Source: Parvibaculum sp.
Lineage (GTDB): Bacteria > Pseudomonadota > Alphaproteobacteria > Parvibaculales > Parvibaculaceae
NCBI GenBank assembly: GCA_014359855.1
Contig: JACIYQ010000244.1
Span: 1 to 60,591, forward strand
DNA: 60,591 bases
Direction: 5' to 3'
In this document: piece by piece, positions 18,570 through 26,005 of the stretch
Layout: each line of letters opens with the position of its first letter
How positions within the stretch are numbered: position 1 is the first letter of the stretch
Position numbers and translations under genes: made by a program
The notes under the pieces: model-generated
Told to the model about the DNA's origin: nothing
Database searches by the model: none
Seen by the model: the letters and a program-made list of their open reading frames with translations, nothing else

Positions 18570-18965
18570 ATGAAAATCGCATTCGCGACGCAGGACCTGA
18601 AACGGGTCGATGCGCATTTCGGCTGGGCGCGGAATATCGCCATCTACGACGTCGGTCCGGAGGGGCATCGTTTCGTCGAAGCCGTCGAGTTCTCCGGCGA
18701 CCTCCAGGAAGACGGCAACGAAGACAAGCTCGCCCCGAAGATCGAGGCGATCAAGGACTGCGCCATTCTCTATGTCGCGGCCATAGGCGGCTCCGGTGCG
18801 GCGCGCGTCGTCGCGAGCAATATCCATCCGATGAAGGTGAACCAGCCGGAGGAGATCGCCGATCTTCTCGCGAAAATCGAGGACGTGCTGAAGGGAACGC
18901 CGCCGCCATGGCTCCGCAAGGCCATGCTGAAGGGGCAGGAGAGAACCATCGACTTCGACGAATGA
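18570..18965 (+). CDS. nifX: NifX, cofactor carrier
   Basis: 131 residues from ATG 18570. NifX/NifB-C domain: MKIAFATQDLKRVDAHFGWARNIAIYDV, then CAILYVAAIGGSGAARVVASNIHPMKVN. Binds NifB-co or FeMo-co intermediates and passes them to NifEN. Normal size and position after nifN. Confidence 0.95.
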   Translation: MKIAFATQDLKRVDAHFGWARNIAIYDVGPEGHRFVEAVEFSGDLQEDGNEDKLAPKIEAIKDCAILYVAAIGGSGAARVVASNIHPMKVNQPEEIADLLAKIEDVLKGTPPPWLRKAMLKGQERTIDFDE

Positions 18966-18973
18966 GGAACGAC

Positions 18974-19444
18974 ATGTCTGAAGTGGCCGAGCCTATCGAG
19001 CGCGATCCGGCGGCGGATGCGCCTTTCATCAAGGAACTCGTCAAGGTCTGGCGGGCGCAGGATTCTCACGGTGCCTGGGAAGGCAAGGCCGATCTGGAGG
19101 TGCTCGCTCCCTATATCGTCGACAAGCATAAGCGGCGTGAACTGCCCATCATCGGCGATCCGGACCCCGAGACGATCTGGCATCTCGAACTCTTCTTCAA
19201 CACCATCGCCCTGTGCATCGAGCGCGCGACGGGTGTGATGGTCTCGCCGATGCTGAAGATGAGCCATGAAGGTTTCGGTCGCATGGTGCTCATCGGCGGG
19301 CGGCTGATCGTCGTCAACAAGCAGTTGCGCGATGTCCATCGCTTCGGCTTCGACAATTTCGGAAAGCTCGCCGAAGAGGGCGACAAATACATCAGGGCCG
19401 GAATCGAGATGATCGAGAAGTTTCCGGATGTTGCGAAATATTGA
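18974..19444 (+). CDS. NifX-associated protein, DUF269 family
   Basis: 156 residues from ATG 18974 (MSEVAEPIERDPAADAPFIKELVKVWRAQDSHG). DUF269 core includes WHLELFFNTIALCIERATGVMVSPMLKMSHEGFGRMVLIGGRLIVVNKQLRDVHRFGF. Found nearly always after nifX in diazotrophs; exact biochemical role is unsettled. Confidence 0.93.
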   Translation: MSEVAEPIERDPAADAPFIKELVKVWRAQDSHGAWEGKADLEVLAPYIVDKHKRRELPIIGDPDPETIWHLELFFNTIALCIERATGVMVSPMLKMSHEGFGRMVLIGGRLIVVNKQLRDVHRFGFDNFGKLAEEGDKYIRAGIEMIEKFPDVAKY

Positions 19445-19454
19445 GGCGGTGGTC

Positions 19455-19655
19455 ATGGGCGATGTGGACACGTTGAAGGCCGAGATCAGGAAACTTTCAG
19501 CCAAGGCGATGCAGGCCAAGATGGATATGCACGATCTTTCCGAGGAATTGCCGGTCAACTGGCCGACGATCATGGATGTCGCCCGGCGAACGCATGATGC
19601 TTTCGCCGAACTGGAGCAGAAGCGCGCCAGGCTGAAGGAACTCGAGAGCGCCTGA
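19455..19655 (+). CDS. CCE_0567-family small metalloprotein
   Basis: 66 residues from ATG 19455 (MGDVDTLKAEIRKLSAKAMQAKMDMHDLSEELPVNWPTIMDVARRTHDAFAELEQKRARLKELESA), chosen because it follows GAGG and does not overlap the previous gene. Two-helix hairpin with coiled-coil character; family members bind iron through histidines and acidic residues. Standard nifX-region companion, role unknown. Confidence 0.88.
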   Translation: MGDVDTLKAEIRKLSAKAMQAKMDMHDLSEELPVNWPTIMDVARRTHDAFAELEQKRARLKELESA

Positions 19656-19679
19656 CTACGCGAAGGACAATCAACCATC

Positions 19680-19979
19680 ATGCCTCATTCAACGCGCGAC
19701 GGACGGCTTTGGAAACCTGAGTTTCTTCTGGCGATCAATCCGGAAAAATGCATCGGCTGCGGGCGTTGCTACAAGGTCTGCGGCCGCGATGTGATGACCC
19801 TCAAGGGTATAAACGACGACGGAGAGCTCATCGACCTCGACGACGATGACGATGACGAGATCGAGAAGAAGGTCATGGTGATGAACGACGAGGGCGCCTG
19901 CATCGGCTGTGGCGCCTGCGCACGCGTGTGTCCGACCAATTGCCAGACGCACGCTCGCGCGACGGTCGAAGCAGCCTGA
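19680..19979 (+). CDS. fdxB: FdxB, nif-type ferredoxin III
   Basis: 99 residues. Two cluster motifs: CIGCGRCYKVCGRD and CIGCGACARVCPTNC, separated by a very acidic stretch (DLDDDDDDEIEKK). The length and the N-terminal RDGRLWKPEFLLAINPEKC are typical of ferredoxin III in nif clusters. Probably donates electrons in cofactor assembly or to NifH. Confidence 0.93.
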   Translation: MPHSTRDGRLWKPEFLLAINPEKCIGCGRCYKVCGRDVMTLKGINDDGELIDLDDDDDDEIEKKVMVMNDEGACIGCGACARVCPTNCQTHARATVEAA

Positions 19980-19990
19980 CGGGAAACGGG

Positions 19991-20608
19991 ATGGAGCCGG
20001 AAGAGGCCTATCGACGGTTGGTGGAAAATGCGGATTCGTCGACCTTCGACGACTTCGACATTCACGTCGCGGCCGCCATCATCGCGCTTGCACTGAGCGA
20101 GGCCCGACCCGACGGCCGGACCTTATGCGACTGTGTCGGGCTCGACGGCCGCGATCTTGTCATGCTCGTCGCCGAGATGTTTCCGGGTGCGCTCGTAGAC
20201 TTTGAAGAATGTGCGGCCCTCGCGACGACGATCGACGAGGAGGAGCGGCCGCTAAGGGACATCCTCTGGATGTATTCCACCGGTGCGACCCGGCTGCAGC
20301 GTCACCTCACCGCGATGATCGCGCGGCGCTGCGGACGCCCTCATCATCTCTGGCAGGATCTCGGCCTCAACGACCGCAGCGAGCTGTCACGCCTCATGAA
20401 GCGCCATTTCGCGCGCCTCGCCGAGAAGAACGAGCATGACATGAAGTGGAAGAAATTTCTCTATCGGCTGGTGTGCCGGTCGGAAGGCTTCACCCTCTGT
20501 TCGGCGCCGGTCTGCTCGGAATGCGACGATTTCAGCGCCTGCTTCGGGGCAGAGGACGGTGAAGCCCTGCTCGCCCGGCTGCGCAATGGCCGCGAGGCGA
20601 TTGCCTGA
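19991..20608 (+). CDS. nifQ: NifQ, molybdenum donor for FeMo-cofactor
   Basis: 205 residues from ATG 19991. The C-terminal cysteine motif LCSAPVCSECDDFSAC is the diagnostic C-x4-C-x2-C-x5-C of NifQ, which holds a Mo-Fe-S cluster. Last plus-strand gene of the nifH operon; the following gene converges on it 3 bases away. Confidence 0.95.
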   Translation: MEPEEAYRRLVENADSSTFDDFDIHVAAAIIALALSEARPDGRTLCDCVGLDGRDLVMLVAEMFPGALVDFEECAALATTIDEEERPLRDILWMYSTGATRLQRHLTAMIARRCGRPHHLWQDLGLNDRSELSRLMKRHFARLAEKNEHDMKWKKFLYRLVCRSEGFTLCSAPVCSECDDFSACFGAEDGEALLARLRNGREAIA

Positions 20609-20611
20609 CTT

Positions 20612-20929
20612 CTATTCGATACCCTGATCGCGTGCCTTCCACAAGGCGGCGATGCGGAAGCGCTCGTTGATGGCGGCGGGACTCGCAAGAATGGCGGCTT
20701 CGGCCTCCGCGAAGGCGGTTTCAACGATTCCAGCCTCTTCGCGCGTCAGCGCGACACGTCCGGCCATATGCGTCGCCTCCGGCAAGACCTTCAGGATGGC
20801 CGGTCGTCTGGGATGCTGGCTCACGTCGATCAGTTCGAAAGCCTCGATCTGGCCGTCGAGAAGGATGGCGCGCCCCGCCACTTCGAGCTTGCGTCCGTCC
20901 CGGGTATGTTTCACGAGCTTGGCCATCAT
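20612..20929 (-). CDS. uncharacterised nif-island protein
   Basis: About 104-105 residues (MAKLVKHTRDGRKLEVAGRAILLDGQIEAFELIDVSQHPRRPAILKVLPEATHMAGRVALTREEAGIVETAFAEAEAAIL...). Two adjacent ATGs (20929, 20926) follow AAAGGCAGG. N-terminal beta-rich part, then a helical tail; no cysteines, no signal or membrane segment. Codon use matches its neighbours. Two perfect NifA sites lie 28-60 bases upstream, but I cannot find a sigma-54 promoter for it. I do not recognise the family. Confidence 0.7.
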   Translation of the reverse strand: MMAKLVKHTRDGRKLEVAGRAILLDGQIEAFELIDVSQHPRRPAILKVLPEATHMAGRVALTREEAGIVETAFAEAEAAILASPAAINERFRIAALWKARDQGIE

Positions 20930-20956
20930 TGCCTGCCTTTCTCACGATGAGTTCGC

Positions 20957-20990
20957 TGTCGGAAGTCGGACATCTGTCGGCAATCCAACA
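20957..20990. promoter_or_regulatory. tandem pair of NifA upstream activator sites
   Basis: TGTCGGAAGTCGGACA (20957-20972) and TGTCGGCAATCCAACA (20975-20990), both exact TGT-N10-ACA, only two bases apart. No -24/-12 element is visible at a normal distance on either strand; the nearest is the minus-strand promoter at 21516, more than 500 bases away. Confidence 0.6.
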
Positions 20991-21019
20991 TGGGCCGCGG
21001 CGTATCTCTATCGGGTTTT

Positions 21020-21478
21020 TCAGAGTCTCGCCGGAAGAGGAAAGCCCGAGCGCGGCTTCGTTTCGTAATAATCCGGCCTTTCCGGCCAGCTTCCTTCGGC
21101 CTTGAACCTGAATTCCGTGATGCGCACCGGCGCGCCCTGCGAGCAGGAAACCTCGGCGAATTTGATCTCGCGGTCGCCGGGGCCAGCCGAAAAATCGCCC
21201 AGCACAGTGCCCGCCGCCGTGCGGACGCGTGCGAATCCCGGCGTGCCGACGCTGCTCGCGGCTACGGGATTGGCGGCAAACCGCGGCATTTCGAGGTCGT
21301 CCGCCGTTTCGCCGAAAGCGGGCGAGGCGAATGTAAAGCTTGCGAGAGTGGTGCTGCGATCCACGGGGCTGTCTGCGGTGACGGGTCGCGCGACCGAATA
21401 GACGGTGAGGCTTCCGCCGGCGAGCAGTTCCCTGATTTCGTCGAGGCTGCGATTTTCAAAGGCCTGTGCGATGTTCAT
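21020..21478 (-). CDS. uncharacterised protein with its own sigma-54 promoter
   Basis: 152 residues from ATG 21478 (MNIAQAFENRSLDEIRELLAGGSLTVYSVARPVTADSPVDRSTTLASFTFASPAF...). Soluble, beta-rich and Gly/Ala/Ser-rich, with a single cysteine (VSCSQGAP); the segment VGTPGFARVRTAAGTVLGDFSAG recalls beta-sandwich structural proteins, but I cannot assign a family. A near-perfect -24/-12 promoter stands 38 bases upstream, so it should be made with nitrogenase. Confidence 0.7.
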   Translation of the reverse strand: MNIAQAFENRSLDEIRELLAGGSLTVYSVARPVTADSPVDRSTTLASFTFASPAFGETADDLEMPRFAANPVAASSVGTPGFARVRTAAGTVLGDFSAGPGDREIKFAEVSCSQGAPVRITEFRFKAEGSWPERPDYYETKPRSGFPLPARL

Positions 21479-21515
21479 CTGGAAACTCCCTGCGCTGACA
21501 TGGTCCTCGCGAACC

Positions 21516-21531
21516 ATCAAGTTTCGTGCCA
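21516..21531 (-). promoter_or_regulatory. sigma-54 promoter of the 21020 gene
   Basis: Minus strand TGGCACGAAACTTGAT: perfect -24 TGGCACG, correct spacing, -12 TTGA (one change from TTGC). Confidence 0.65.
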
Positions 21532-21616
21532 GTCACGTATGTCCGATGGAGGGGGTCCGTTCTGCGCGAATCTTGCAGGGAGCAAGGCGGCAAGGCGCCC
21601 CGATGGAGCAGGCAGG

Positions 21617-22027
21617 ATGGAACGCAACGTCGCCTATGTGATCTGCGAACTGAATGACATTCCGAGCCGGAGGGCGCGTGGCTTTCACCTCATGCGGGTC
21701 GGCGAGGGCGGCACAAGGCGCCCCTGGCCCATCGTCGTCGTGCGCTGGGGCAAGCAGGTGCTCGGCTATGTCAACAAGTGCCCCCATAACGAGGTTCCGC
21801 TCGACTGGGAGCGCAACCAGTTTCTCGATCCGAACAACGGAACGAGGCTGATGTGCGGCAAGCATGGCGCGCTGTTCGATCTCGCAGACGGACTCTGCGT
21901 CGACGGGCCTTGCATGGGGCAGCGCCTGGAACCGGTTCTCCTCCGCGTCATCGACGGCGACATCTGCCTTTCGGGCGTGACGCTGGTCGAGGACGACGAG
22001 GTTCTTCCGGACGAGGAGGACGCCTGA
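21617..22027 (+). CDS. nif-associated Rieske [2Fe-2S] protein
   Basis: 136 residues from ATG 21617 with GCAGG before it. Rieske motif pair: CPHN (NKCPHNEVPLDWERNQFLD) and CGKHGALFDLADGLC, giving the Cys-x-His and Cys-x2-His ligands. No membrane segment, so a soluble electron carrier. It lies divergent from the 21020 gene and converges on the 22040 gene. Confidence 0.88.
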   Translation: MERNVAYVICELNDIPSRRARGFHLMRVGEGGTRRPWPIVVVRWGKQVLGYVNKCPHNEVPLDWERNQFLDPNNGTRLMCGKHGALFDLADGLCVDGPCMGQRLEPVLLRVIDGDICLSGVTLVEDDEVLPDEEDA

Positions 22028-22039
22028 CGCGGCGGCGCC

Positions 22040-22645
22040 TCAGACCGGGCGGTTCTCATTGCGATTCTTCACCGGCTCCATGAGCGTCAGCCCTTGCTCA
22101 CAGGTGATGGTCTCATAGGCCGCGTCGAGGCCGGGCAGCAGGTCGAGCACGTAGTCGAGCTTGCCGGCGGTATCGAGTTTTTTGATGTCGTTCTTGTCGA
22201 TACCCAGAAGATCGAGCGTTTCCTTCCAGACGGTCGATTCGTCGCAGGGCAGAATGAGGAAGGTGATGCCGCCGATCGTGACCCGATACTTCGCGAGAAG
22301 ACTGATGTTGTTGCAGAAGAAGAGGTAGGTGCCGGCCGGGTTGAGAAGTCCGTCGAGCACTTGCGCCGCCGTCCGCAGATAGGCGAAGGAATGGAGATAG
22401 CCGACAAGAACGGGAATGGTCGGCTTGTTCTCCTGCGCGATCGTCAGAACCTGCTCGATCGAGAATTCGGGCGGCCGTTTTTCATCGGCCACCTGCGTCT
22501 GGAACATCAGCGCTATATCGCCGCGAAACCCGAGGCGCCCGGCTTTGGTCGCCGGGCCTTTCAGCACCGCATTGAGGAGGCGTCCCTCCCGGTCGAGCCG
22601 GCCGAGCGCGGTATTCTCGATCGCAGTCTTCTCTATCGTCGTCAT
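22040..22645 (-). CDS. uncharacterised NifA-linked protein
   Basis: 201 residues from ATG 22645 with GAGAGGA upstream. Central part is conserved-looking and ordered: RGDIALMFQTQVADEKRPPEFSIEQVLTIAQENKPTIPVLVGYLHSFAYLRTAAQVLDGLLNPAGTYLFFCNNISLLAKYRVTIGGITFLILPCDESTVWKETLDLLGIDKNDIKKL. Mixed alpha/beta, three cysteines, no signal peptide. Its promoter at 22681-22696 shares the NifA site at 22807 with iscA-nifUSV. I do not recognise the family; co-regulation with Fe-S assembly is the only clue. Confidence 0.75.
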   Translation of the reverse strand: MTTIEKTAIENTALGRLDREGRLLNAVLKGPATKAGRLGFRGDIALMFQTQVADEKRPPEFSIEQVLTIAQENKPTIPVLVGYLHSFAYLRTAAQVLDGLLNPAGTYLFFCNNISLLAKYRVTIGGITFLILPCDESTVWKETLDLLGIDKNDIKKLDTAGKLDYVLDLLPGLDAAYETITCEQGLTLMEPVKNRNENRPV

Positions 22646-22680
22646 GGACGTCCTCTCGATTGCAGCTATGGAAGCCGCCA

Positions 22681-22696
22681 TGCAAGGGGTCTGCCG
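22681..22696 (-). promoter_or_regulatory. sigma-54 promoter of the 22040 gene
   Basis: Minus strand CGGCAGACCCCTTGCA: exact GG-N10-GC spacing and perfect TTGCA, -24 with C for T. It is 36 bases before the ATG and 111 bases from the NifA site at 22807-22822. Confidence 0.6.
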
Positions 22697-22806
22697 GTTC
22701 GGCATGCGCCATTGCCGCAAGAGGTGCAAGCGGGCGGATCGGCCGATAGCGCGATCGACATGAGCGACAGGCCCCGAATTTCGTCGCGCCACCGCCGGAA
22801 CTTCCC

Positions 22807-22822
22807 TGTCGGAAAGCCGACA
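22807..22822. promoter_or_regulatory. NifA upstream activator site shared by divergent promoters
   Basis: TGTCGGAAAGCCGACA, exact TGT-N10-ACA and fully palindromic in its conserved arms. It is 63 bases before the plus-strand promoter and 111 bases before the minus-strand one. Confidence 0.8.
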
Positions 22823-22884
22823 CACGTCGCAAACGCGACAGCCGGTGATCGGAAAAAACGTCGCTTTATCAGCAGTTTGGCGTG

Positions 22885-22900
22885 TGGCACAGCTCTTGCC
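22885..22900 (+). promoter_or_regulatory. sigma-54 promoter of iscA-nifU-nifS-nifV
   Basis: TGGCACAGCTCTTGCC, perfect -24 and -12 blocks with correct spacing, 43 bases before the iscA ATG. Confidence 0.88.
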
Positions 22901-22942
22901 ATTCGATGACCGGAGTCTTCCTCGGTCCCGTTGGGTGAAGCG

Positions 22943-23263
22943 ATGATTAATCTGACTGACAGCGCGTTGAATGCCGTTCGTACTGCGATTGCCGGCGCGG
23001 CCGAACCGGTCGGCGGCCTGCGCATCATGGTCGAGTCCGGCGGATGTGCCGGCTACAAATACATGATGGGCCTCGTTAACGCGGCCGATCCCGACGACAC
23101 GGTCATCGAGCGCGACGGCGTCAAGGTTTTCGTCGATACCAAGAGCCATGAACTTCTCTCCGGCACGACGATCGACTTCGTCGTGGCGCTCGAAGGGTCG
23201 GGCTTCACCTTCGAAAATCCGAACGCGACTTCAAGCTGCTCCTGCGGCAAGTCCTTCAGCTGA
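22943..23263 (+). CDS. IscA/HesB-type iron-sulfur carrier (nif copy)
   Basis: 106 residues from ATG 22943 (MINLTDSALNAVRTAIAGAA); a TTG start four codons earlier is possible. A-type carrier with the three cysteines intact: GGCAGYKY and SSCSCGKSF. Carries [2Fe-2S]/[4Fe-4S] clusters to target proteins. First gene of the operon with nifU, nifS, nifV. Confidence 0.92.
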   Translation: MINLTDSALNAVRTAIAGAAEPVGGLRIMVESGGCAGYKYMMGLVNAADPDDTVIERDGVKVFVDTKSHELLSGTTIDFVVALEGSGFTFENPNATSSCSCGKSFS

Positions 23264-23311
23264 AGCATTCCCGGCCGCGACCGGCCGCCCGTTGAGGAGA
23301 GAGGCAAGACA

Positions 23312-23602
23312 ATGCTTGTCGAAACCGAACAGACGATGCGATCGCCGACGGCCGATGCGGAGCGGTTGCGGCTCATTCAGGAAGCCATCGAAGAGATACG
23401 TCCGAACCTGCGCCGCGACGGCGGCGACTGCGAACTCGTCGAGGTCGACGGCAACAGGGTGATGGTCAGGCTCTCGGGCGCCTGCGTCTTCTGCAAGCTG
23501 AGCAGCGCCACGCTCGAAGGCATTCAGGCGCGCATCGTCGAAAAGCTCGGCGAATTGGTGCGGCTCATTCCGGTGGCGGGCGCGGCCAGGGCGAAACACT
23601 GA
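23312..23602 (+). CDS. nifU: NifU C-terminal (Nfu-type) domain protein
   Basis: 96 residues. Only the Nfu domain is present: IEEIRPNLRRDGGDCELVEVDGNRVMVRLSGACVFCKLSSATLEGIQARI, with the cluster-binding Cys-x2-Cys (ACVFCK). The IscU-like scaffold and central [2Fe-2S] domains of full NifU (~300 residues) are absent, and there is no sign they were split off nearby. It sits directly before nifS, the place of nifU. Confidence 0.9.
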   Translation: MLVETEQTMRSPTADAERLRLIQEAIEEIRPNLRRDGGDCELVEVDGNRVMVRLSGACVFCKLSSATLEGIQARIVEKLGELVRLIPVAGAARAKH

Positions 23603-23625
23603 AGCGATATTGAGAGGGATACGCC

Positions 23626-24825
23626 ATGCGGCCGATCTATCTCGATAACAATGCGACAACACGCACCGACCCTGAGGTCGTCGCCGCGATGCTGCCGTAT
23701 TTTACCGAGAAGTTCGGAAACGCATCATCCGTCCACGACTTCGGCGCCGAAGTCGACGACGCGGTGAGGTTGGCGCGGCGGCAGGTGCAGACGCTGCTCG
23801 GCGCCGCCTTCGATCACGAGATCGTTTTTACCTCGGGCGGCACCGAAGCCGACAATGCCGCGATCCTCTCGGCCCTCGAAGCGCAGGAGGGCCGCGATGA
23901 AATCGTCACCACGGCGGTCGAGCATCCCGCAATCCTTTCCCTCGTCGGCCATCTGGAAAAAACACGGGGGATCAAGGTTCATTACGTCGGTGTCGACGCG
24001 CAAGGGCGTCTCGACATCGAAACCTATCGCCGGGCGCTCGGTCTGCGGACCGCGATTGCGTCGGTCATGTGGGCGAACAATGAGACTGGAACGATCTTTC
24101 CGGTTGCGGAACTCGCGCAATATGCGCATGCCGCCGGCGCGCTTTTCCACACCGATGCGGTGCAGGCCGTCGGCCGCATTCCGATCGATCTCAAGGCGAC
24201 AGAAATCGACATGCTCTCGCTCTCCGGCCACAAGCTGCATGGACCGAAGGGGGTCGGCGCTCTCTATCTCCGCAAGGGTGTGAAGTTCAGGCCGCTCATT
24301 CGAGGCGGAAAGCAGGAGCGGGGGCGGCGCGGCGGAACGGAGAACGTGCCGGCGATCGTCGGATTCGGCAAGGCGGCCGAACTGGCGGCCTCTCTCATGG
24401 ATGAAGGACCGCGGCTCCGTGCCTTGCGGGACCGCCTGGAGCGCGGGCTGATTCAGAGGATCGGTCATTGCGCTGTCGCGGGCGACGTTGGGAACAGGCT
24501 GCCCAACACATCGAACATCGCGTTCGACTATGTCGAGAGCGAGGCCGTTCTTCTGCATATGAACAGGGCGGGCATCGCGGCCTCGTCCGGCTCTGCCTGC
24601 AGTTCGGGTTCGATGGAGCCGTCTCATGTGTTGCGCGCGATGGGTGTGCCCGCCGGGGCCCTGCATGGCGCCATCCGGCTTTCGCTGTCGCGCGAAAATT
24701 CCGCCGAAGATGTCGACCGGGTTCTGGAGGTCGTCCCACCCGTCGTCGAGCGGCTCAGGGAGCAATCGTCGGCCTGGCGGGATCGACAGGCTCGCGGGCA
24801 GGTCGGTGTAACCAATTGCGCGTGA
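23626..24825 (+). CDS. nifS: NifS cysteine desulfurase
   Basis: 399 residues. Group I desulfurase: starts MRPIYLDNNATTRTDPEVV; PLP lysine in SLSGHKLHGPKGVGALY; catalytic cysteine in SGSACSSGSMEPSHVLRAMG. Supplies sulfur for nif cluster assembly; it duplicates the activity of the SufS in the same island. Confidence 0.97.
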   Translation: MRPIYLDNNATTRTDPEVVAAMLPYFTEKFGNASSVHDFGAEVDDAVRLARRQVQTLLGAAFDHEIVFTSGGTEADNAAILSALEAQEGRDEIVTTAVEHPAILSLVGHLEKTRGIKVHYVGVDAQGRLDIETYRRALGLRTAIASVMWANNETGTIFPVAELAQYAHAAGALFHTDAVQAVGRIPIDLKATEIDMLSLSGHKLHGPKGVGALYLRKGVKFRPLIRGGKQERGRRGGTENVPAIVGFGKAAELAASLMDEGPRLRALRDRLERGLIQRIGHCAVAGDVGNRLPNTSNIAFDYVESEAVLLHMNRAGIAASSGSACSSGSMEPSHVLRAMGVPAGALHGAIRLSLSRENSAEDVDRVLEVVPPVVERLREQSSAWRDRQARGQVGVTNCA

Positions 24826-24832
24826 TGAAATA

Positions 24833-26005
24833 ATGAGTGCCATGCCGTTCGATATGTTCCGGGTTATCGTCAACGACACGACGCTGCGCGACGGTGAGCA
24901 GGCGCCGGGCGTGTCCTTCACGCTTGAGGAAAAGCTGGCGATTGCGCGCAGCCTCGAAGCCGCAGGCGTCGACGAGATCGAGGCCGGCGTGCCCGCAATG
25001 GGCGATGCCGTGATCGAGGAGATGGCGGCGGTGGGCGAAGCGGTGCGCCGTTCCGCGGTCATTGCATGGTGCCGGATAACGGAGGCCGATGTCGATGCGG
25101 CGCTGAGGACCGGATTGAAGCGCGTCAATCTCTCGGTGCCTGTGTCCGATCGTCAGATATGGGTCAAATTCCGGGCCGGTCGTCAGGATGTCCTCTCGCG
25201 AATTCATCGGGTTGTTTCCTACGCGCGGGACAAGGGGCTTGCGGTCGCCCTGGGTGGTGAGGATTCGAGCCGCGCGGATGGAGATTTTCTCTCCAGAGTC
25301 ATCGTGGCTGCGGAGGAGGCGGGTGCTCACCGCTTTCGTTTTGCAGACACGCTCGGCGTGCTCGATCCGTTCAGCACTTATGAGATATTCCGGCGCTTGC
25401 GCGCGGAGACGAGCCTCGAACTCGAATTTCACGGGCATGACGATCTCGGCCTTGCAACGGCCAACACGCTGGCGGCCGTGCGCGGCGGCGGAACCCATGT
25501 CAGCGTCTGCGTGCTCGGCCTCGGCGAACGGGCCGGCAATGCGGCGCTCGAAGAAGTCGTCGCGGCGCTCGGCCAGCTCGCCCGCCGGAAGACCAATGTC
25601 GATCTCACGCATCTGTTCGATCTGGCGGAACTGGTTGCCGGTGCCGCGCGGCGCCCCATCCCCGCGGCGAAATCGATCGTCGGCTCGGCGGCTTTCGCGC
25701 ATGAATCCGGCATCCACGTCTCGGGCCTGCTGCGCGATCCGGAATGCTACGAGGCGCTCGATCCGGCCCTGTTCGGGCGCACCCGAAACATCGTGCTGGG
25801 AAAACATTCGGGCATGGCGGCGATCGCCAGCGCGCTGACGTCTCTCGGCGTTGTCGTCGATGAGAGCCGCGCGAGGCGGGCGCTCGACAAGGTCAGGGCG
25901 CGCGCCGTCGCGCTCAAACGGCCGATCGAGAAGGATGAACTCCTCGAATTCTACGACGCGACATCGCCCGGACAGGCGCGCCCGGCGAGCGCCGAGGTGG
26001 AATGA
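24833..26005 (+). CDS. nifV: NifV homocitrate synthase
   Basis: 390 residues from ATG 24833. Acyltransferase of the isopropylmalate-synthase family: VNDTTLRDGEQAPGVSF at the N-terminus, metal-binding ELEFHGHDDLGLATANTLAAVRGG, and AFAHESGIHVSGLL. Makes homocitrate, the organic ligand of FeMo-cofactor. Short form without the leucine regulatory domain, as expected for NifV. Confidence 0.95.
   Translation: MSAMPFDMFRVIVNDTTLRDGEQAPGVSFTLEEKLAIARSLEAAGVDEIEAGVPAMGDAVIEEMAAVGEAVRRSAVIAWCRITEADVDAALRTGLKRVNLSVPVSDRQIWVKFRAGRQDVLSRIHRVVSYARDKGLAVALGGEDSSRADGDFLSRVIVAAEEAGAHRFRFADTLGVLDPFSTYEIFRRLRAETSLELEFHGHDDLGLATANTLAAVRGGGTHVSVCVLGLGERAGNAALEEVVAALGQLARRKTNVDLTHLFDLAELVAGAARRPIPAAKSIVGSAAFAHESGIHVSGLLRDPECYEALDPALFGRTRNIVLGKHSGMAAIASALTSLGVVVDESRARRALDKVRARAVALKRPIEKDELLEFYDATSPGQARPASAEVE

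Noticed and set aside
21541..21590. Candidate sigma-54 promoter for the Rieske gene (GGGGGTCCGTTCTGC)
   Set aside because: Only the GG-N10-GC spacing fits; both the -24 and -12 blocks are poor, so it may be chance.
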